Shown here one piece after another: positions 30,738 through 39,486 of a DNA stretch of 64,000 bases. The notes under the pieces were generated by a model, which saw only the letters and a list, made by a program, of their open reading frames with translations, did not search any database and was not told the DNA's origin. Origin of the DNA: Yarrowia lipolytica (Eukaryota > Ascomycota > Dipodascomycetes > Dipodascales); NCBI RefSeq assembly GCF_001761485.1, contig NC_090774.1:2418001-2482000 (forward strand), read 5' to 3'. Position 1 is the stretch's first letter; each line of letters starts with the position of its first letter. A program made the translations under genes and the position numbers.

Positions 30738-31961
30738 ATGGACTACCTACTTACACTACCCTCGGTGAGAGATAGGTCGACAGCCGTGTTCAACCAGGCC
30801 AAGGTCGACAAGCTCACCAACTTCACCGCGGACTTTGAAAAGCTACCTGCCGTGGCAGAGTACGTCCATAAACTCATTGAACGAGACTACCAGTCGGACG
30901 CCTCCAGAATCCCCCCTCACGGACGATGGCAACACTTTGACGTGGGTCACAAACGCCTGGAGCCCCTCATTGAGTCCTGGGAGAAAAAAGGAGTCTCCAA
31001 GGACGAGGTTGCAGCTAGACTGGTCGATCTGTTTGTGGTGTCTGTGCTTCTGGATGCCGGAGCAGGGCCCACCTGGAAGTACACAGAAGGCTCCGGAGAG
31101 CAGACAGGGCGATCCGAGGGAATCGCAATTGCCTCCCTCGACATGTTCGCCGCGGGAATCTTTGGTGATCCCGATATTGTGACGGGTCCCGGCCTAGAAA
31201 GGCTCACCCTCAGCCAGCTCAGTGATGGCTTCCAAGTAAGCAAGACGAACCCGATGGACGGCCTTGAGGGACGGTACAATCTGCTCGTCCGGCTAGGAAA
31301 GGCTCTCATCGCTTCTCCTGAGCTCTTTGGACCCTCTGCTCGCCCAGGTCATCTCATCACTTACCTCAAGAGCACAGAAGAGCCCATCGAGATAGCAACT
31401 CTCTGGGAGGCGCTGATGAAGGGCCTGGGCCCCATTTGGCCTGCGGGACGACTCAAGATAAACGGTAAGGCTCTGGGAGACGCTTGGGTATGTTCCTCTC
31501 TCCCCAACCCTTCAGGAGACGAAGCTGGATCTGTCACGCCTTTCCACAAACTCACCCAGTGGCTGACGTACTCCATTCTGGTCCCCATGAAGGAGTATGG
31601 AGGCCTCAAGTTTGTGGGAGAAGAGCAACTTACTGGTCTACCCGAGTACCGAAACGGAGGTCTTCTGGTCGATTTCGGGGTTCTGACTCTCAAGCCTGAG
31701 GCACTGAAACAATCGCTTAGTGGTGCCAATGACCTTCCCAAGTTTGAGCCCTCCTCTGACGTGATTGTCGAGTGGAGAGCTCTTACCGTTGGCTTCCTGG
31801 ATGCCCTTCTTCCCATGGTCAATGCTATGCTGGAAACGCCTCTTGTGTTGCCCCAACTTTTGGAGGCTGGCACTTGGAAGGCTGGTCGTGAAATTGCCAA
31901 GGAAAAGCGATCCAACGGCGGGCCTCCTATTGAGATTCAGAGCGATGGCACTGTGTTCTAA
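30738..31961 (+). CDS. URC4: Urc4 uracil-degradation protein (DUF1688)
   Basis: A 407-residue protein that matches the DUF1688 family end to end: the N-terminal LPSVRDRSTAVF, SRIPPHGRWQHFDVG, LDAGAGPTWKY, the SEGIAIASLDMFAAG segment, and near the C-terminus VEWRALTVGFLD. In Lachancea kluyveri Urc4 is required for growth on uracil as nitrogen source, in the URC route that also uses Urc1 and Urc6 and ends in urea. The exact reaction of Urc4 is not something I can state. No signal peptide or membrane helix is visible, so it should be cytosolic. Divergent from the UPRT homologue with a GATA-rich interval. The ATG at 30738 is the first in frame and the length agrees with the family. Confidence 0.92.
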   Translation: MDYLLTLPSVRDRSTAVFNQAKVDKLTNFTADFEKLPAVAEYVHKLIERDYQSDASRIPPHGRWQHFDVGHKRLEPLIESWEKKGVSKDEVAARLVDLFVVSVLLDAGAGPTWKYTEGSGEQTGRSEGIAIASLDMFAAGIFGDPDIVTGPGLERLTLSQLSDGFQVSKTNPMDGLEGRYNLLVRLGKALIASPELFGPSARPGHLITYLKSTEEPIEIATLWEALMKGLGPIWPAGRLKINGKALGDAWVCSSLPNPSGDEAGSVTPFHKLTQWLTYSILVPMKEYGGLKFVGEEQLTGLPEYRNGGLLVDFGVLTLKPEALKQSLSGANDLPKFEPSSDVIVEWRALTVGFLDALLPMVNAMLETPLVLPQLLEAGTWKAGREIAKEKRSNGGPPIEIQSDGTVF

Positions 31962-32138
31962 TCCTCGAGAAGTCGTATAACCCTTAGGGTCCCTACCATT
32001 TCTACTCCATCAACTTGCATCCTTCATGTAACTCACTGTTAACCGATCTATGTTATTAATATACATTATATGCACCCATACCACATGTACGCGCGTAGAA
32101 ACTTGTACTATCGTGCAAGTAGCCATACTCGCATCCTC

Positions 32139-33347
32139 CTATGCCAGCCGATCAAGAGCAACAAAAACTCCGTCTTCCACTCGAACAGGTCTCTTGAAAT
32201 CCACTTTACTATCGAACAGCTCCTTGGCTCCAGACACTCCAAGCGCAGTGTCGTGCTTGACGGCGTCCTCGACGTGATCCCACTGTCCAAACACAAACAG
32301 AGGCCGCTTGACAGTTCGGGGCAGGGCCAGAATGGGCTTGGGCTGTGTTTCCGGTGCAAGCTCGCTCTGTCGGAACTCTCCACCAGGACACCACACGGTG
32401 TAGTCGTATCCCTCGGGAGTAGAGGGCATGGTGAAGATGTGAGAGAAGTCGGTGGCCACACGAACAGAGTACCCGGTATCTTGTCCGTAAGCCTCTGTGG
32501 CTGACACAACCTTGTTCTCCTTGGTATCCACAGTCACTCTGACGCCCACAGGAACGGTCTGGCCATATTCGAGCTCGTGGGGCTCTGCAGCGCCAATGTT
32601 GATGTAAGGAGTGGCACCATCAACGGTTGGTGGCTGCAGCTCGATACCCTTGGCCTCAGCCTTCTTGACGTTTCTCTTTTGTTTGGAGATCTTGCTCTTG
32701 ACGTTCTTGTTGAGGATCATTGGGATCGACATGCCCTCCTTGTATCGGGCGTCTCGCGACTCCATGAACGGTAGCAGCAGCTTGGGCAGCTTCTTGGCGT
32801 ACTCAAAGTTGGTTGTAGTGGTTTCCGGGGTGAAAATGGACTTTCGCAGGTAATCGGGGGTGACGAAAAACTGCAGCAGAGAAGCCAGTGTCACAGCTCG
32901 CTCGGACAGCTCGGGCTTGTGGTCGTTAGATGCGTCAGAGTTGAAGACAATCTTGGGCTTTCCAAACGAGCTAGTCTCGGACTTTTTGGTCTTCTCCTGC
33001 TTGATGTCGGGCCGCTCTGAGGGTTCGTAGATGACAATCTCGTCCACGTTGTAGGCCACCGCAGCTCGAGCAATCTGGTAAGCAGTGTGGACAGCTTGTT
33101 GGTAAGACTTGACAACAGTCTCTGAAATGCAAGTGGAGGGCACAACGAGAGTCACAGAAAGCTGAGCCTCCTTGGGAGTCGTGGTCTGGAGCTCGCTCTC
33201 TTGGTTGGGTGTGAGGGTGGACTCAAACTCCTGCTGTTTGGCCTTCTTCTTGGCCTTGTGCTCCTCAGGAGTCTTTCTCTTGAGCTCGGTTAGTTATTGT
33301 GGGATCCAAATTGGCGCTCTTGACTCGCTCATACTCACTTCTGACAT
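32139..33347 (-). CDS. SPOUT-class RNA methyltransferase homologue, one intron with 9-nt first exon
   Basis: Spliced gene, complement of join 32139-33284 and 33339-33347, giving 384 residues. Exon 1 encodes only Met-Ser-Glu and ends at GTGAGT; exon 2 starts LKRKTPEEHKAKKKAKQQ, a basic tail, followed by LSVTLVVPSTCIS, which is the start of the SPOUT core. The family is that of human C9orf114/SPOUT1 and yeast YMR310C/YGR283C. Supporting text includes NVDEIVIYEP, LLQFFVTPDYLRKSIF, MPSTPEGYDYTVWCPGGEF and the knotted C-terminal RPLFVFGQWDHVEDA. It is a predicted nuclear or nucleolar methyltransferase; the RNA target is not known to me. Without the intron the frame has no ATG before the core and meets a stop upstream, so the splice is needed. 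The acceptor choice carries some doubt (see findings). Confidence 0.87.
33285..33338 (-). other. Intron of the SPOUT gene (54 nt)
   Basis: On the minus strand it runs from GTGAGT to ACTAACCGAG, with the branch site ACTAAC directly before the acceptor. The GAG acceptor is unusual; the next AG (after CTCAA) is also in frame and would remove two residues. Confidence 0.75.
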
Positions 33348-33539
33348 GTCTTCTTGTGGTGTGGTGTGCTTGATGAAAATTTCAAAATAATTTCGATTAG
33401 ACTTCGTGATCTTTGATGCAGGTGGGAGGATGTGTATACAGTTGGGATTACTTGGTTTACCTGGGACTACTTAGACGTTTAGTTAATAACTTCGTATTCA
33501 TCAAATATATCAAAATTGCTTGGTTTGCTGGTGTCGCGT

Positions 33540-35231
33540 CTACTTGGAAAGCTGGTCAACAACTGCGGCAAACAGCCAGGCTCCGGGATCGGGAACATCT
33601 GCGGTCTTTGAAACATAACTGGCTCGTCCATACTGAGCTTTGAGGGTCTTTGTGCTTTCTGCTCCCTCCTGAGCGGCTTTGGCTGCATGTTGAAGACTTC
33701 CAGACGAGGCGTAGACTTCACAGAAGGGAATCAGAGAGTCCATGACCGTTCGGTCACCCTTGCGAGCCTGTGTGTGTGTCTGGAGAGATTTTGAAGCCAA
33801 TCCAACCGCCTTTGGAGCCTGTTCAACTCCTTCCTTTTGCAGGTTGTAGATGAGAGCACTAACAAAGATGCCCAGAATGGCTCCCAGAGAGCCACCCATG
33901 TCATCCAGGCAGGACGAGAGGAGATTAAGAGTTCCCTTTAAAGAAGACTGCTTGCGGGAATTCCACTCCTTTTGAATGTGAAGTGCCGCGTCTTTGGCTG
34001 CCATACCGCAGTCTCCATCACCCATTACAGTATCCCAGGTGGTGAGAGAAGGCTCGATTGAAATGACATGTTTGCAAATACGCGAAACAAGCTCGTCATA
34101 AGGCGACTCTTCGCAGTCCTTGGCCGCTAGCTCCTCCTGCTTGGAGAGCACCTTCTGTTTCTTGGGCTCGTTGACACCGACCCTTGGCCAAGCAGGAGCA
34201 TCAGTTGGAGCATCGATGAGCTCTAGAAGCTGTTTGCTAGATAATTTTTCAACGAGAGTTGCAGAGTATGAAGGGTTGTAAAGAGTGATTGAAAAGCCTG
34301 GGCCGTCTAGCGACGTCTCAAAGGCTCCAGACAGGACTCGACAGGGAACAATGTTATAATCCTGCTCCAGAACAGACAGGGCCACTTGAGTTAGGGCTCC
34401 ATTCTCGAGATTAGACAGCCCACCAAAGTTGTTGACCAGCAGAATAACCTCGTCCTTCTCCTTGAAGGACACAAAGGCTCGCTCCTTGTCGTTGGGGTCT
34501 AGCAAAAGAGTCAACATCTGTTTGATGAGATCTTCAGGCCGTTCGGGAATGTCGACCTCAACAAGTCCTCGTTCGTTGTGAATACCCATTCCAAGTACAG
34601 CCTTGTCATGAGGGATATGAAAGTCCACGTCTGTTCGACCAGGAACACTGCAGTGGTCCAGAGAACATCCCACCGTGACCAGTCCGTCGTTCACTGCCCG
34701 TCCTACATTGGAGACGTGATCAAAGGAACCTCCAGCCTCAGCACAGGCTCCCATGGACTTGAGAACAAGCAGGTTTCCCGCCAGTCCCCGTCTTCCGACC
34801 TTTGAGGACCGGGTTCGTCCGAGAGCGACATCATCAGTCACAGGGATGACTGCCACCTGCATGCCTCCAGACTCGGCCTGGAACTTCTCTTGGGCCAGTC
34901 CAAAGTGCAGCTTGTCGCCCGTGTAGTTTGTGATTGCCAGAATAACGCCACTGTCGGGTTCCGAGGCTCTGATACCGGCCATAACCTGTCTGGCCGAAGG
35001 AGATGCAAAAATGTCTCCACAGACAGCAGCATCTAGTAGTCCCGAGCCCACAAGACCGCTCCAGCTGGGCTCATGGCCCGATCCGCCGCCCGAAATAACT
35101 CGGACCTTGTCCGACTTTTTCTTCTTGTAATAAATGATTCTCTGATCTTCCACTAGACCCAGTTGCGGGTTGCTAGCCAGGAGAGATTCGAGGTAGAGAT
35201 TGACGAGATTCGTTTTGGCGAAGTGTTTCAT
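33540..35231 (-). CDS. Dihydroxyacetone kinase (DhaK-DhaL fusion)
   Basis: A 563-residue ATP-dependent kinase converting dihydroxyacetone to its phosphate in glycerol/DHA metabolism, cytosolic. The DhaK half carries GGGSGHEP (48-55), NYTGDKLHFGLA, and the segment VGCSLDHCSVPGR with the His that binds the substrate covalently. The DhaL half carries MGDGDCGMAA (about 403) and ARKGDRTVMDSLIPF, ending in GRASYVSKTADVPDPGA. The length is slightly below the ~585 of yeast Dak1. An oddity is that the nucleotide-loop motif, usually MGGTSG or MGGSSG, reads MGGSLG at 445-450, with Leu449 in place of Ser. Yarrowia has more than one DAK gene, so no symbol is given. A TATA element lies 74 bases upstream. 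Confidence 0.94.
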   Translation of the reverse strand: MKHFAKTNLVNLYLESLLASNPQLGLVEDQRIIYYKKKKSDKVRVISGGGSGHEPSWSGLVGSGLLDAAVCGDIFASPSARQVMAGIRASEPDSGVILAITNYTGDKLHFGLAQEKFQAESGGMQVAVIPVTDDVALGRTRSSKVGRRGLAGNLLVLKSMGACAEAGGSFDHVSNVGRAVNDGLVTVGCSLDHCSVPGRTDVDFHIPHDKAVLGMGIHNERGLVEVDIPERPEDLIKQMLTLLLDPNDKERAFVSFKEKDEVILLVNNFGGLSNLENGALTQVALSVLEQDYNIVPCRVLSGAFETSLDGPGFSITLYNPSYSATLVEKLSSKQLLELIDAPTDAPAWPRVGVNEPKKQKVLSKQEELAAKDCEESPYDELVSRICKHVISIEPSLTTWDTVMGDGDCGMAAKDAALHIQKEWNSRKQSSLKGTLNLLSSCLDDMGGSLGAILGIFVSALIYNLQKEGVEQAPKAVGLASKSLQTHTQARKGDRTVMDSLIPFCEVYASSGSLQHAAKAAQEGAESTKTLKAQYGRASYVSKTADVPDPGAWLFAAVVDQLSK

Positions 35232-35304
35232 TTTGCGTGTGATGTGTGAGATGTGACGACCGTGAAGATGAAAGAAGCACTACTTGCACTCAACTCATTT
35301 GTTC

Positions 35305-35310
35305 TATATA
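35305..35310 (-). promoter_or_regulatory. TATA box of the DHA kinase gene
   Basis: TATATA, 74 bases upstream of the ATG on the minus strand. Confidence 0.5.
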
Positions 35311-35912
35311 CATCGAGCGCTTTTACCTCAGAAGAAGCGGATGTCTCGAGAGAGCCTTGAGTTTAGCGTACATGAGATCGACTTTGTGGGGTAGTAGAGA
35401 GGTGTCATCAATGGACATTTCAGAGGAGCTTTTGCAGATTTTTTTACATATTTGTACTCCTTGGAACTTGGGGACCCTAAAGATATAATTTTCCTTCCGG
35501 TATCGGCATTTCTGTATCCCCTGATGACGAAAATCTGTATCGTATGGGGATATCGAATTTTGCGGGGTACAAGTGCAAGTACTCGGTTAAGCTCTCGGAT
35601 GCCTTCTTTTGGATGTTCCGTCATACGATATCGGCGGATAAGCTCGTTTGGGAAGTGCATGCGGGGAGGTCACCTGTTGAAGAAAGAAGATGAGATAGGT
35701 GTTAAAATAGAATTCTGACAATGTCAAATTGGCTGTCTGGGTTCGACGATTTGCCAGATATATTTATTTTTGTCGCATGAGCATTTTTGAGTGTCGATGA
35801 CCTGTTTGAGAGCATTGCTATGTGCGATTCTTTTAGGAAGCATACTGAGGTGCGATGTGATGAAAGAGAGGGAATACATCTGGCCTTTTTTTTCTTTCTT
35901 GACTTGATCTCC

Positions 35913-35938
35913 AGAGAGAGAGAGAGAGAGAGAGAGAG
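35913..35938. repeat. (AG)13 microsatellite
   Basis: Thirteen uninterrupted AG dinucleotides in intergenic DNA. Confidence 0.97.
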
Positions 35939-37020
35939 CAAAAAGCGGCCTTTCGTAGTCCTGGTCACGTGTATGGTTTACGAAGGGTGAGGTTCTGGTG
36001 ACAGGACACACATCAGAGTGTACTGCGTACTTGTACTTGGGTATACTTGTACTTGGGCTCTACGAATATTGAAAGATATTCGGGTAGCAACGTCTGCTTC
36101 ATTCGTTCTTACACGTACAGGTATCAATATTAACAACGCAAACAGTCTCCTTCATGGTACAACTTGTATCTTCTCTATGGTATATACCTCCACGATGAAA
36201 CTCAATATGGTCACGTTCAGACAAGGATGGGAGAGTACTTCGCTGGATTGCTGTAAATGCACCAAACGAAACGAACCCAGATGTCCGCTGAATCACACGC
36301 AAGCTCTAGTGGCACGGCTCTACCAACCTAGCAAGCCGCTGGGAGCAAAAGCCGTGTCATAGATACGCAAAGCACAAGGCCACATACTTGTTGTAGACTA
36401 GAGACAAGGATTCAAACACAATGGGATATCGAACAGAAGGCTTGTGTACAACCCTTGATTACTACTCTATGAATGGGTCATAGATAACAAAACCTCTAGT
36501 TCGTATCAGTCTTCTGTTCAGTCCTAGTGTCAAGTCTTATCTTTGGGTCTTCAGCCACACCCGGAGAGTGTATCGCACATCCGCCGAGAAGTGCTACAGA
36601 AAAGAAAAAAGCACGGGGACTCAGAAATGTGGGGTTTAAAGTGCCAACGGTCGCAAAGAGTCTTCCAGCCTGCACCGACGACATGTGTCAGTGGTGCTTC
36701 TTCTCTGTTTATCTTGGATAGACCTCAGCAAGCCACACTTTTTGAAACTGTGGCTTGCAGCGGAAGGAAGTGAGATACAAGGTACGAGTACGAGCTAGGA
36801 TCTCTTTATGCATACTATAACGATTCACTTTTGGTCCCTGAGTCTGTTGCTACAAGTGTTTGGCGTTGGTTTACTGTATCTTGACGTTTATCTCTATACT
36901 GTACCTACTACAAGTAGCTACCGTACTTGTAGCAATAGGTCAATAGGTCTAGTCTACTTTTTGTTTTGAGTCTGAAAATGCAAATAAATAAAACTATGGG
37001 GGGAGGCCACGGGCCTGAAT

Positions 37021-38700
37021 TTAGAAATTTTCACAGACCTTTTTCCAGACGGTCTTCTTCTTGGGAGTCATGACTCCGTCGATCATCTGCTCCTCATCGA
37101 CCTTGGTATCCAGATCCTTTCGTCGGCCAGAGATGACGTCCATCTCGTTAGCTCGAACCCATCGGGTCTTGTAGATAATCTTGTAGAGGAAGAAGATGAC
37201 GAAGAACAGAGGCAGCAGAATGTACGCGTCGACAAAGTTGCCTGCATCGAAGGGCGAAAGAGTGGTCCATCCCTGCACCAGAGCCAGGAAAACGTTGGCA
37301 ACAAGACCGAACCAAGCATTGTAAGGGAAGAACATGGCTCGGTAGGGCAGGTCTTCAGGAGAGTAGCCCTGAGCAGCCCATCCGGCTCGGAATCGCAGAT
37401 GGATGAAGGAAATGGAGCCCCAAACCAGGAAGGTGGAGACACCGGACAGGTTGACAATGTAGCCGTAAGCCTTACCAGCACCGGTGGAGATGTTCATCAG
37501 CGACAGAGCGGCAAAGGCGTTGGTGAAGATGATGGCGAAAACGGGCACACCTCGCTTGTTGGTGTAGGCGAGGAACTTGGGGGCCTTCTTGTCCTTGGCC
37601 ATGAACAGCACGGTTCGAGAGCCAATGTAGATGGAGGAGTTGACGGCAGACAGACAGGTAACCAGAATGAAGGCGTTGATCAGATGAACGCCTCCGTGCC
37701 ATCCTGCAGTCTGAATAGCCACGGTCATAGGAGACTGAAGAGCCTTGGCGTCAGCAGAAACAAGCTGGGTAGCCTTGGAGGAGCAGACCAGTCCGAAGAA
37801 GAAGGCGGAGCCCAGGTAAACAAAGATAATACGCCAGAAAACCTGTCGAATGGCTCGGGGCACAGCAACGGAAGGGTTTCGGGTCTCGGTAGCAGCCACG
37901 GCGACAGACTCAACTCCAGCGTAGAAGGTGGAGCAGAAGACGAAGACCTGAGCAACACCTCGAAAGCCGTTAGGGAATGCTCCAGGGTCGTGCCAGTAGT
38001 GGAATCCCAGAGCGCGCGTTGTTCCGTCCCCGTTATCGAGTCGTCCGACTCCTCCCGCAGCGTAAACGATGGCAAAGATGAAGAAGGCAACCAGGCCGAC
38101 AATCTTGATGAGACCCAGCCAGAACTCGGCCTCACCAAAGATTTCTACACCCAGCAGCTGAAAGCCAAGGAAGAAGAACCAGAAAAGCAGGAAGTAGCCC
38201 CAAATTGGGACTTTTTCCGACCAGAAGTACAGAATGGAAGTCAGAGCATTGTACTCGTTGGAAAGGACACAGGCCCAGATGATGAAGTAGTTCCAGCCGA
38301 CTGCAGCTCCGGCAGCCTCGTCCACAAATCGATCTCCCAGCTTGGTGAATGCTCCACCAGTAGGGTACAGGGTAGTCATTTCACCAAGAGACTGCATGAT
38401 AGAGAAGGCAATGATTCCGATACAGCCGAAACCGATAATCAGGGAAGCAGGACCTCCAGAGGTCAGAGCACCACCAGATCCAATGAGCAGACCGGGGCCA
38501 ATGATACCGGCCAGGGCCATCATACTGAGATGACGGGTCTTAAGACCTCGCTTCACTCCGTCATCGGCTATTTCCGCGGCCGGTCCATCGCTGAAATCTG
38601 TGGTTGCATGTTCTTGATCGTGGGTGTAGCCCTTGACGTCGTTATGGAGATCGTCATGTTCGGGCTTGGTCACCGAATTTTCGGAGGGAGTATAACTCAT
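37021..38700 (-). CDS. Amino-acid permease (YAT family)
   Basis: A 559-residue plasma-membrane permease of the yeast amino-acid transporter family. The N-terminal tail (about 55 residues, hydrophilic, Lys- and acid-containing, suited to ubiquitin control) leads into VKRGLKTRHLSMMALAGIIGPGLLIGSG, the classic first-helix motif. GEMTTLYPTGGAF, AVGWNYFIIWACVLSNEYNA, ESVAVAATETRNP and SAVNSSIYIGSR follow in the usual order, with about 12 helices. The C-terminal tail is Lys-rich. Relatives include Gap1, Put4, Can1/Lyp1 and Uga-type carriers; I cannot choose the substrate. Helix positions and length are complete. A TATA element lies 80 bases upstream. The large open frame on the opposite strand is a shadow of this gene. 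Confidence 0.95.
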   Translation of the reverse strand: MSYTPSENSVTKPEHDDLHNDVKGYTHDQEHATTDFSDGPAAEIADDGVKRGLKTRHLSMMALAGIIGPGLLIGSGGALTSGGPASLIIGFGCIGIIAFSIMQSLGEMTTLYPTGGAFTKLGDRFVDEAAGAAVGWNYFIIWACVLSNEYNALTSILYFWSEKVPIWGYFLLFWFFFLGFQLLGVEIFGEAEFWLGLIKIVGLVAFFIFAIVYAAGGVGRLDNGDGTTRALGFHYWHDPGAFPNGFRGVAQVFVFCSTFYAGVESVAVAATETRNPSVAVPRAIRQVFWRIIFVYLGSAFFFGLVCSSKATQLVSADAKALQSPMTVAIQTAGWHGGVHLINAFILVTCLSAVNSSIYIGSRTVLFMAKDKKAPKFLAYTNKRGVPVFAIIFTNAFAALSLMNISTGAGKAYGYIVNLSGVSTFLVWGSISFIHLRFRAGWAAQGYSPEDLPYRAMFFPYNAWFGLVANVFLALVQGWTTLSPFDAGNFVDAYILLPLFFVIFFLYKIIYKTRWVRANEMDVISGRRKDLDTKVDEEQMIDGVMTPKKKTVWKKVCENF

Positions 38701-38779
38701 GGGAGGTAGTGTGTGAGTCGGAGAAGAGAAGAGATTTGTTGCGAGCTCTCTCTCTTATGGAAAAGAGTCCTCTCTCATG

Positions 38780-38789
38780 GTTATAAACC
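38780..38789 (-). promoter_or_regulatory. TATA-like element of the permease gene
   Basis: On the minus strand GGTTTATAAC, about 80 bases upstream of the ATG, followed by a CT-rich leader. Confidence 0.45.
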
Positions 38790-39455
38790 CTTCAATTCAT
38801 CTGAAAACAAGCTAAATTCAAATATTGATAGCCTTTGCACCAGATGCATGAGTTGATAAGCCACATAAACTTAGATATGCCACCAAGAACAAGTGAGGGG
38901 TGAATGGGGGAGGCGTGAAAAATTTGCAGAAACATGCAAAAATGCGTAAAATTCGGGGGAAACCAAAGAGTGCCCCATAGTTCTCGAGACGGTATTTTTT
39001 GGCCCCAAAATTCCCACAGACTCCTGCACGTGACTTGTGCAAATGCGCAGTCTTATTCTTTGTATACACTTTGTCTGTTGGTAACTTTGAGACTGAGATT
39101 GAACTCTAACGAGTTCATTTCAGTGACGTCACCGAAAAGCTGGTTTATGTGGGCTGGAGGCAACGGGTTTTGCGGCTGATCAAAGGGGCTTACCAGCGGT
39201 CGTGGTTTTTTTGCGAACGGCAACATGCCATTGTTGGTGTGCGTGTTTCTACGCCGTTCTTCTCTCCCACTTTTGGAAATTGCTTAAATCCAGAAGCCTA
39301 CGGCTGTGATTCAAGAGAGACAAGAAAAAAAGACAGATGCGAAAAGAGCAAAATGACAGCCCAACTCACGGCAACTCTATGTACCAAGACGGCCAGCTCG
39401 CAAAGAAAGATGGCGAGAAATCGCAAAGTGGTTTAGTCCTTCTTTCTCTTGTTTG

Positions 39456-39486
39456 ATTTTTTTTTTTTGATTTTTTTTTTGATTTT
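39456..39486. repeat. Interrupted poly-T tract
   Basis: Two T-runs of 10-12 bases separated by GA, giving a strongly bendable or nucleosome-excluding tract. Confidence 0.85.

Larger units (their letters stand above)
35232..37020. other. Gene-free region between DHA kinase and amino-acid permease
   Basis: About 1.8 kb between tandem leftward genes. It contains the DHA kinase promoter, an (AG)13 microsatellite (35913-35938), GTACGAGTAC at 36782-36791 and an ACTACAAGTAGC variant at 36907-36918. No gene is supported. Confidence 0.6.

Noticed and set aside
37399-38709. Open frame of 436 codons on the plus strand
   Set aside because: It is the exact antisense of the amino-acid permease, is full of Gly/Ser/Asp and has no family match. 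Such shadows arise from Yarrowia codon use.
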